From the NCBI GenBank assembly GCA_030671905.1, contig DAOVHK010000078.1, positions 1-6,921 on the forward strand: a stretch of 6,921 nucleotides of DNA, given 5' to 3'. The stretch is from Clostridia bacterium (lineage in GTDB: Bacteria; UBA6262; WVXT01). Below the pieces are notes generated by a model. The model did not search any database. It was not told where the DNA came from and was given only the letters and a program-made list of their open reading frames with translations. A program made the position numbers and the translations under genes. Positions 1 to 4,816 of this stretch are shown here, piece by piece (positions within the stretch are counted from its first letter, which is position 1; every line of letters begins with the position of its first letter).

Positions 1-1
1 A

Positions 2-1501
2 TTGCAAGATTCAATTGTCAGCCAGAACGGTATTGTGGTCAACATTGTCGATGGCACGAATCTTGAACGGAACCTGAACCTTACCTTGCAGTTGCTAAAG
101 AAAAATATTCCGGTTATTGTGGATTTGAATTTATGGGATGAAACGAAACATTTGGGTATTTCTATTGATGTAGAAGAACTGGAAAAAATTCTTAATGTGC
201 CTGTTGTTCCTACCTGTGCTGTGACTGGTGAGGGTATAAAAGAATTAGTCGATAGATTACTTGAGGCGAAAGCAATGACTTACGATTACCCAGAAGAAGA
301 GAAGTGGCATGAGATAGGAAAGATTATCGAGCGTGTCCAGAAAGTAAGACATCGCCACCATACTCTTTTAGAGAGAATAGCCGATGCCTCAATAAGACCC
401 CTCACCGGGATTCCCATTGCTCTGGGAGTCGTCTATATTGCTTTCAAACTTATCAGATTTATTGGAGAGGGGCTCATTGGTTATGTCTTTGAACCAATAT
501 TTGAAAAACTATGGGCGCCACTTATGATGAACCTTTCTTCTATTTTAGGTTCTGGTGGGTTTATCCACGATATATTGATCGGGAAGATTTTTGCAGGGAA
601 AATAGAATTTTTTGAATCCTTCGGTATTCTCACCACAGGACTCTTTGTGCCTTTTGCCGCAGTTCTTCCTTATGTATTTGCTTTCTATTTAGTGTTAAGT
701 TTTTTTGAAGATTCTGGCTATCTCCCCCGCTTGGGCGTTCTGGCAGATAAGATGATGCACCAGGTAGGACTCCACGGCCTGGGAATAATATCGATGCTTC
801 TTGGTCTGGGTTGTAATGTCCCTGGTGCTTTAGCTACCAGGGTAATGGAGACTGAAAGAGAAAGATTTATCAGTGCTACCCTTATGGCCATAGCTGTTCC
901 CTGTATAGCCCAGATTGCCATGATTGTTGGCTTGGTGGGCAAATACGGAGCAAAGGCACTTATGCTTGTTTTTGGAACTTTATTTCTGGTCTGGATTGTG
1001 ATTGGGATTTTGATGAATCGTTTATTGAAAGGAGAAAGTCCGGAAATATTCGTGGAGATACCGCCCTATCGAATTCCTTATTTTGGCGCGCTGGCAAAGA
1101 AGCTATGGATGCGCGTTAAAGGATTTTTGAAAGAAGCAATACCTTTTATGCTCTTAGGGGTATTTATTGTGAACATCTTGTATTCGCTTGGAATTATAGA
1201 TTTCTTAAGCAAGTTAGCAGGACCAGTGATAAAAAATATCCTGGGGCTTCCCTCAGGTGCGGTGGCTTCGTTACTCGTTGGATTTTTAAGAAAAGATGTA
1301 GCTATAGGCATGCTCGTTCCGCTGGGGTTGACTCTGAAACAACTGGTAATCGCCAGTGTAGTCTTAGCTATGTATTTTCCCTGCGCAGCGACCTTTGCCG
1401 TATTGGTGAGGGAACTGGGAGTAAAAGATATGGCAAAGTCAGCAGTAATTATGATATTTTCTGCAATTCTCGTCGGCGGACTGCTTAATCTGATTCTTTA
1501 A
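2..1501 (+). CDS. feoB: Ferrous iron transport protein B, 5'-truncated by the window edge
   Basis: FeoB is the inner-membrane Fe(II) transporter with an N-terminal cytosolic GTPase domain. The window opens inside that domain, so the first codon (TTG at 2) is internal, and the P-loop, G2 and G3 motifs lie upstream. Residue numbers here count from that codon. The family block VVNIVDGTNLERNL is at 12-25, the G4 motif N43-L-W-D46 gives guanine specificity, and the G5-like TCA is at 71-73. A helical region follows, then a multi-helix permease. The conserved GCNVP motif is at 270-274, followed by ATRVMETERERF; the late PCAATFAVLVRELG segment is also typical. Full-length FeoB is about 650-700 residues, so perhaps 100-150 are missing on the left. 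The C-terminus looks complete, ending in a hydrophobic helix and TAA at 1499-1501. feoA, often the partner gene, is not visible. The assignment is secure. Confidence 0.96.
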   Translation: MQDSIVSQNGIVVNIVDGTNLERNLNLTLQLLKKNIPVIVDLNLWDETKHLGISIDVEELEKILNVPVVPTCAVTGEGIKELVDRLLEAKAMTYDYPEEEKWHEIGKIIERVQKVRHRHHTLLERIADASIRPLTGIPIALGVVYIAFKLIRFIGEGLIGYVFEPIFEKLWAPLMMNLSSILGSGGFIHDILIGKIFAGKIEFFESFGILTTGLFVPFAAVLPYVFAFYLVLSFFEDSGYLPRLGVLADKMMHQVGLHGLGIISMLLGLGCNVPGALATRVMETERERFISATLMAIAVPCIAQIAMIVGLVGKYGAKALMLVFGTLFLVWIVIGILMNRLLKGESPEIFVEIPPYRIPYFGALAKKLWMRVKGFLKEAIPFMLLGVFIVNILYSLGIIDFLSKLAGPVIKNILGLPSGAVASLLVGFLRKDVAIGMLVPLGLTLKQLVIASVVLAMYFPCAATFAVLVRELGVKDMAKSAVIMIFSAILVGGLLNLIL

Positions 1502-1553
1502 GAAATGTGATGAGAATGGTAGGCAGAAGCGAACGATAAATCTGCCAAAAATA

Positions 1554-1582
1554 TTGTTGAATGATTGAATAATTTGTATAAT
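1554..1582 (+). promoter_or_regulatory. Probable sigma70-type promoter for def
   Basis: A perfect -10 hexamer TATAAT lies at 1577-1582. Upstream, TTGTTG at 1554-1559 has 17-bp spacing and matches the -35 consensus at only three of six positions. The overlapping TTGAAT at 1557-1562 matches better, but its spacing is only 14 bp. The site lies in the 113-bp gap between feoB and def, about 33 bases before the def start. It would give a short leader ahead of def and the membrane protein gene after it. The -10 is good and the -35 weak. Confidence 0.5.
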
Positions 1583-1614
1583 AGGTTTAGTTTGTAAAAT
1601 AGGAGATAAAGGAA

Positions 1615-2121
1615 ATGATTCCAACAGGTCCTTTAACAATTAGGTTATATGGCGATTCTGTCTTAAGAAGAAAATCTCGAGAAGTTAAAGAGATAAGTGG
1701 AGATATCCGGAAACTCATAGACAATATGGCAAAATTGATATATCAGAATAAGGGTTTAGGACTGGCTGCACCACAAGTGGGAATATTAAAAAGAGTGATA
1801 GTTGCTGATGTGGGAGATGGATTGATTAGCCTGGTTAATCCCAAGATTCTCTGGCGTCAAGGGAAAGATACTATGGCGGAAGGATGCTTGAGTATCCCGG
1901 GAATTAATCTGGAAATAAAGCGTTCAAAGGAAGTGATAGTAGAAGGTCTAACTAAGGAAGGGGAGAAGGTTCAGTTGGGAGCAGTGGGACTCCTTGCTCG
2001 TGTATTGCAGCACGAAATCGACCATCTGGATGGGATATTAATAGTTGACCGTGTTCCTAAGAAAATAATAAAGCCAATTAAGAAGGAATTGGATAAAATA
2101 AAAGCGACAGCACAGAAATAG
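1615..2121 (+). CDS. def: Peptide deformylase
   Basis: Cytosolic metallohydrolase that removes the formyl group from the N-terminal methionine of new bacterial proteins. All three family motifs are present: GLGLAAPQ at residues 47-54, EGCLS at 89-93 (C91 is a metal ligand) and HEIDH at 133-137 (H133 and H137 are metal ligands, E134 the catalytic acid). The length of 168 residues is normal. The ATG at 1615 is preceded by AGGAG at 1601-1605, nine bases away, and the protein starts at the usual place relative to the first motif. def is commonly followed by fmt (methionyl-tRNA formyltransferase). Here an unnamed membrane protein gene follows after one base, so the two are probably translationally coupled. 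Confidence 0.97.
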   Translation: MIPTGPLTIRLYGDSVLRRKSREVKEISGDIRKLIDNMAKLIYQNKGLGLAAPQVGILKRVIVADVGDGLISLVNPKILWRQGKDTMAEGCLSIPGINLEIKRSKEVIVEGLTKEGEKVQLGAVGLLARVLQHEIDHLDGILIVDRVPKKIIKPIKKELDKIKATAQK

Positions 2122-2122
2122 A

Positions 2123-2743
2123 ATGAAGACACAGTCTCGACATATTTTGAAAGAGCTCCAAAAGCACCTACCGTATACAATTTTCAGTGTAGCTGTGGGA
2201 ATGATGGCACTGGGAGCACTCACAGTGCTGATTGAGGCGAAAAAATTTCCACAAGCCTCGCAAAATTTATTCCATATTTTTCATCCTCTTCATATACTTT
2301 TCAGTGCCACGGCAACTACGGCAATGTTCTGGAGACACGATAAGAAAATACTTAAAGCAGTCTCCATCGGTTTTGTTGGCGCGGTAGGCCTTTGTGGTAT
2401 TAGCGATATTTTCATTCCATTTGTTGCCGGCTATTTCTTAGGTGTCAAAATGCACTTACATATCTGTATTCTTGCTGATCCAATGCTAGTTTTACCCTTT
2501 CTATTCTTTGGTATATTTATGGGTTTTGTCCTACCCGCGGTGGCAGAGAGCACAATATTTTCTCATGCAGCCCATGTTCTAATAAGCAGTATGGCCTCTA
2601 TTTTTTATCTGGTCTCATTTGGGTTAACGGAGTGGATTCCAGTTGGTGGGATGGTGTTCATTTATATGGTTTTGGCAGTTATGATTCCCTGTTGTACCAG
2701 TGATATCATCTTTCCCTTACTTTTTGTTAAGAAAAAGGGTTAA
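2123..2743 (+). CDS. Unnamed six-helix membrane protein with internally repeated His/Cys/Asp motifs
   Basis: I do not recognise a named family. The 206-residue product has about six hydrophobic segments, near residues 18-37, 50-70, 78-106, 112-140, 148-168 and 174-202, with a basic KKKG end. Two halves carry the same signature: HPLHILFSA at 54-62 matches HAAHVLISS at 148-156, and CGISDIFIP at 91-99 matches CCTSDIIFP at 190-198. The shared pattern is HxxHxLxS, then about 37-42 residues, then CxxSDIxxP. Further polar residues in or near helices are H51, H72-D73, H111, H113 and D119-P120. This suggests a duplicated three-helix unit. His, Cys and Asp in membrane segments would suit metal binding or transport, but that is inference. 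The start at 2123 is one base after the def stop, has no clear ribosome binding site of its own and probably relies on coupling. The nearest gene of known function upstream of def is feoB. Confidence 0.85.
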   Translation: MKTQSRHILKELQKHLPYTIFSVAVGMMALGALTVLIEAKKFPQASQNLFHIFHPLHILFSATATTAMFWRHDKKILKAVSIGFVGAVGLCGISDIFIPFVAGYFLGVKMHLHICILADPMLVLPFLFFGIFMGFVLPAVAESTIFSHAAHVLISSMASIFYLVSFGLTEWIPVGGMVFIYMVLAVMIPCCTSDIIFPLLFVKKKG

Positions 2744-2814
2744 AGAATAGAATACTTCAAAGGGGCACCATTAATCGCTTCCGCAGTTCTTATTCAAAAG
2801 TTGTGGGTAGTGTA

Positions 2815-2895
2815 GCCCTTTATGGGCGTAATTTTTACGGGGACAAGCCTTTGGGCGACCATAAAGGTCGCCCCTACGCGACCAATAAGGCTTGT
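2815..2895. repeat. Nested palindromic intergenic repeat
   Basis: Several inverted repeats are packed into 81 bases. GCCC 2815-2818 pairs with GGGC 2824-2827. CGTAA 2827-2831 pairs with TTACG 2835-2839. ACAAGCC 2843-2849 pairs with GGCTTGT 2889-2895, and this last pair encloses GGGCGACC 2853-2860 / GGTCGCCC 2866-2873 (8 bp, loop ATAAA). GGTCGC 2866-2871 can also pair with GCGACC 2878-2883. GC-rich elements of the GGGCGACC...GGTCGCCCCTAC type are often dispersed in many copies in bacterial genomes, so this is likely a REP/MITE-like element. One window cannot show copy number. It lies between the membrane protein gene and the next promoter. It might end transcription from upstream, but it has no T-tract right after the stem. 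Confidence 0.65.
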
Positions 2896-2901
2896 AGAGT
2901 T

Positions 2902-2936
2902 TTGACTTGACAGAAATAGAAGTAGTATGTTAAAAT
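2902..2936 (+). promoter_or_regulatory. Strong sigma70-type promoter for the structured leader and small membrane genes
   Basis: A perfect -35 TTGACA at 2907-2912 (overlapping TTGACT at 2902-2907) is followed after 18 bp by TAAAAT at 2931-2936, five of six matches to the -10 consensus. TG at 2928-2929 sits one base upstream of the hexamer, making an extended -10. Transcription would start near 2943, about 120 bases before the first codon of the small gene at 3066. The promoter begins a few bases after the palindromic repeat ends. Confidence 0.75.
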
Positions 2937-2942
2937 CAAGCT

Positions 2943-3065
2943 TAATTGAAGCGAAGCAAAGGAGGGTCGCTGTTCCGACGAATAAGGAGGAACGGTCTAG
3001 CGACGCCTGCGAGACGGTGAGCAGGCAGGTCACCGACTGAAGTGAAACTGAAGGAGGTGAGGTAG
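2943..3065 (+). promoter_or_regulatory. Candidate riboswitch-like leader: hairpin plus H-type pseudoknot with alternative pairing to the Shine-Dalgarno
   Basis: Seen in the sequence, P1 is GTCGCT 2966-2971 with AGCGAC 2999-3004. It stacks on GTTCC 2972-2976 / GGAAC 2989-2993, with a 12-nt loop and a 5-nt bulge at 2994-2998. P2 follows with no gap: GCCTGC 3005-3010 / GCAGGC 3021-3026. The P2 loop contains CGGTGA 3015-3020, perfectly complementary to TCACCG 3030-3035. This forms a pseudoknot with GAGA as first loop, no second loop and AGG as third. TCACC 3030-3034 is also complementary to GGTGA 3056-3060, part of the consensus ribosome site AAGGAGGTGA at 3051-3060. The two pairings exclude each other, as in a translational on/off switch. 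I could not match it to a riboswitch class that I know. The ligand is unknown, and function is inferred from complementarity only. Confidence 0.6.
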
Positions 3066-3197
3066 ATGTCTGTGGGCAAAAAGACTGGTCTCTGGCTAAT
3101 CCCATTCGGTGTGGCTGAGATTTTCCTTATCAACCTCTATTTTGGGATCTTTGTAGCAGCTTTAGGTTTGGTAGTATTCATCTTTGCTAAAAAGTAA
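3066..3197 (+). CDS. Small hydrophobic membrane peptide (43 residues), unnamed
   Basis: A 43-codon frame, ATG 3066 to TAA 3195-3197, preceded by a full ten-base consensus Shine-Dalgarno AAGGAGGTGA five bases upstream. That is the best ribosome site in the window and strong support for a real gene. The product starts MSVGKKTGLW. It is then almost wholly hydrophobic from about residue 8 to 40, with E18 and N23 near the middle, and ends FAKK. It could form one long helix or a two-helix hairpin with basic residues at both ends. It has no signal-peptidase site or cysteine. The gene comes 34 bases before the DUF1097-like gene and shares its promoter and terminator. It may be a small subunit or regulator of that protein, but this rests on position only. 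I do not recognise a family. Confidence 0.75.
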   Translation: MSVGKKTGLWLIPFGVAEIFLINLYFGIFVAALGLVVFIFAKK

Positions 3198-3231
3198 CTA
3201 TCTATCAAATTTAGAAAGGGGTGATTTTTAG

Positions 3232-3765
3232 ATGAAAGAATGTACAATGAAGACCTGGATGACTGCTTTGAGCCTTATATTTTGTCCTGTTACTTTTCTT
3301 TACCTTACGATTTATCCATTGATTATTCCAGAGAGTCAAAATGTGGTATGGGCAGCTTTTGTGGCCATGCCCATATATTTCATTGTAGGAGCCAAGAAGG
3401 AAGATTTTCCCAAATTTTTCTATAGCATGTTTGCAGGATTCTTCTGGGCATATATGTTTCTTCTTCCTGGAGGCTGGCTGTTAAATCTCTCCGGGTGGAA
3501 TCTTTCCCCGTCTCTGACGGGTAATTTAGTTGTTTTGGTGGTGTGTGCTCCATTTCTGCTAATGCATCTGGTTTGGATTGCAAATTCTACTTGGCTGAAT
3601 GTTTGCCCGATTATGTTCGGTGTTGTTGCCACTAGTTTTGGCACAGGAGGTCAGCGTCCTATCGGCTTAGCTGTAGCTCTGACCTTAGGAATGCTTGTAG
3701 CTTTAGTCTGTGTAGAACTTACCAATGCAGTAGTAGGTAAACCTACTCTTGGCCAGGCTGCCTGA
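3232..3765 (+). CDS. DUF1097-like integral membrane protein
   Basis: A 177-residue protein with about six hydrophobic segments, near residues 10-32, 38-54, 62-84, 96-116, 122-138 and 144-168. Its length, helix layout and the W-A-x-F early and FGVVATSFGTGG late patterns resemble the DUF1097 family of inner-membrane proteins (E. coli YcdZ type). No biochemical role is established for that family as far as I know. ATG 3232 is chosen because AAAGGGGTGA at 3215-3224, close to consensus, lies seven bases upstream. A second in-frame ATG at 3247 has no good ribosome site. Cysteines occur at residues 4, 18, 105, 125 and 160. The gene is second in a unit made of leader, 43-residue peptide gene and this gene, closed by a terminator 63 bases after the stop. 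Control by the leader would affect it through co-transcription or coupling. Confidence 0.85.
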   Translation: MKECTMKTWMTALSLIFCPVTFLYLTIYPLIIPESQNVVWAAFVAMPIYFIVGAKKEDFPKFFYSMFAGFFWAYMFLLPGGWLLNLSGWNLSPSLTGNLVVLVVCAPFLLMHLVWIANSTWLNVCPIMFGVVATSFGTGGQRPIGLAVALTLGMLVALVCVELTNAVVGKPTLGQAA

Positions 3766-3828
3766 AAGAAAGAATTAGTCTAAGAATGTAGATTTAGCCT
3801 GAGTTTTTCAGAAGTTAATACTCAATAT

Positions 3829-3878
3829 AAAGGGGCTCCGGTAACGTACAATTTCTTTTTCTCCGGAGTCCCTTTTTT
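3829..3878 (+). terminator. Rho-independent terminator
   Basis: The arms at 3829-3841 and 3863-3875 form a 13-bp stem with a single G-T wobble (G3835-T3869). It contains GGG/CCC and CTCCGG/CCGGAG blocks. The loop is 21 nt. The 3' arm runs into T3873-T3878, giving the usual U-tract. It ends the unit of structured leader, small peptide gene and DUF1097-like gene, and separates it from the methyltransferase cluster. Confidence 0.88.
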
Positions 3879-3891
3879 ATGAAATTATCAA

Positions 3892-3929
3892 TTCCCCCTG
3901 TCCCTCTCCCCCATAGGGAGAGGGGAAAA
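3892..3929. repeat. GC-rich palindrome, probably a dispersed intergenic repeat
   Basis: CCCTCTCCC 3902-3910 and GGGAGAGGG 3916-3924 form a perfect 9-bp stem with loop CCATA. Outer TTCCCC 3892-3897 can also pair with GGGGAA 3922-3927 in an alternative register. Palindromes of the CCCTCTCCC/GGGAGAGGG kind are common intergenic repeats in many bacteria. It lies in the 5' region of the methyltransferase gene, 18 bases before its ribosome site. It could act as a leader hairpin, but no T-tract follows the stem. I see no convincing promoter between the terminator and this gene. Confidence 0.55.
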
Positions 3930-3951
3930 TCATTAGATTGTGAAGGAAAGA

Positions 3952-4806
3952 ATGGCAACAATCGTTACCTCAAAGAATAGAAAAGTAGAATTTGGCAAAG
4001 GTCTTCCCACGGCTATAATTGGAGAAAGAATAAATCCTACCGGAAAGAAAAAACTTGCCGAGGACCTTTCGAAGGGCAAGTTCGATGTTCTTGTCCAGGA
4101 AGCGCTTTCTCAGAAAGAGGCAGGAGCGGATATTCTCGATGTCAATGTGGCGGTCTCTGGTGTTGATGAGATTACCATCTTACCCAAGGCGGTGTTGAAG
4201 GTTCTGGAGGTTTCAGGGCTTCCTGTCTGTATCGATTCATCTAATCCAGAAGCCCTAAAGAAGGCATTAGAGGTCTATCCCTATAAAGCTCTGGTAAATT
4301 CGGTAACAGGTCAGGAAAAATCATTGAAAGCTGTTCTGCCCCTGGTGAAAAAGTTCGGTGCTTCTGTAGTGGGACTCACTATGGATGATAGTGGCATTCC
4401 CAAAACAGCAGATAAAAGATTCGCTGTGGCAAAACGCATAATAGAGGTTGCTGAATCTTATGGAGTTCCCAGAGAGGACATCGTGATAGACTGTCTGTGC
4501 TTAACCCAGGCTACAGAGACAAATTCGGCAGTTGTAACCCTGAAGACTTTAACAAGGGTTTCCAGAGAGCTGGGCGTAACAACAGTCTTAGGAGTAAGCA
4601 ATATAAGTTTTGGTATGCCTGATAGGAAGATTATTAATTTATCTTTTCTATCACAAGCTATTTCACAAGGACTCAATGTTGCTATTGTCGACCCCACAAT
4701 TGAAGGGATGGTTGAGACCATTCTCGCTTCCGATTTTCTGGTAGGAAGAGATTCCTATGGTAGGAGATATTTGAAATACTATAGGGAAAAAGTTAAGGAG
4801 TTATAA
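3952..4806 (+). CDS. Methyltetrahydrofolate:corrinoid methyltransferase (pterin-binding TIM barrel, AcsE/MetH-pterin type)
   Basis: A cytosolic enzyme of the pterin-binding family that transfers methyl between methyl-tetrahydrofolate and the cobalt of a corrinoid protein. Motifs in the 284-residue product: IIGERINPTG 22-31, ADILDVNV 59-66, CIDSSN 93-98 (D95), VNSVTG 115-120, GLTMDDSGIP 141-150, IDCLCLT 179-185 (D180) and GVSNISFG 214-221. N217 is at the position of the AcsE asparagine thought to help activate N5 of the pterin. Length fits AcsE (about 262). The GVSNISFG and IDCL features also resemble methionine-synthase pterin domains and O-demethylase methyltransferase II enzymes, so acsE is not assigned. 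There is no B12-binding or homocysteine domain. ATG 3952 is preferred, with AAGGA at 3943-3947. GTG 3940 would add four residues but overlaps that site. The corrinoid activator gene follows after 10 bases. Confidence 0.9.
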   Translation: MATIVTSKNRKVEFGKGLPTAIIGERINPTGKKKLAEDLSKGKFDVLVQEALSQKEAGADILDVNVAVSGVDEITILPKAVLKVLEVSGLPVCIDSSNPEALKKALEVYPYKALVNSVTGQEKSLKAVLPLVKKFGASVVGLTMDDSGIPKTADKRFAVAKRIIEVAESYGVPREDIVIDCLCLTQATETNSAVVTLKTLTRVSRELGVTTVLGVSNISFGMPDRKIINLSFLSQAISQGLNVAIVDPTIEGMVETILASDFLVGRDSYGRRYLKYYREKVKEL

Positions 4807-4816
4807 AGTTAGAAGG

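Noticed and set aside
1522..1546. Inverted repeat GGCAGA/TCTGCC after feoB as a terminator
   Set aside because: Only 6 bp with a 13-nt loop, and followed by A-rich sequence with no T-tract; too weak to call.
2927..3040. A 37-codon frame (ATG 2927 to TGA 3038-3040) covering the leader
   Set aside because: Its ATG lies within the promoter, just upstream of the -10 hexamer, so it would not be on the transcript. It has no ribosome site, and the region is explained better by RNA pairing.
2943..3065. Cobalamin, SAM, glycine, c-di-GMP-I or fluoride riboswitch for the leader
   Set aside because: The conserved core words I know for these classes are absent; a faint likeness to the SAH riboswitch (GGAGGGTCGCTG) does not extend to the rest of that fold.
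2794..3133. Minus-strand open frames over the palindromic repeat and leader
   Set aside because: They have low-complexity, Ser/Leu-rich translations, no ribosome site and no family likeness, and they overlap the promoter, leader and small gene on the + strand.
3240..3425. A 61-codon + frame inside the DUF1097-like gene
   Set aside because: It overlaps out of frame a gene with a good ribosome site and a coherent membrane topology; a shadow frame.
3881..3951. A promoter directly before the methyltransferase gene
   Set aside because: No acceptable -35/-10 pair was found between the terminator and the start codon; the gene's transcript start remains unknown.
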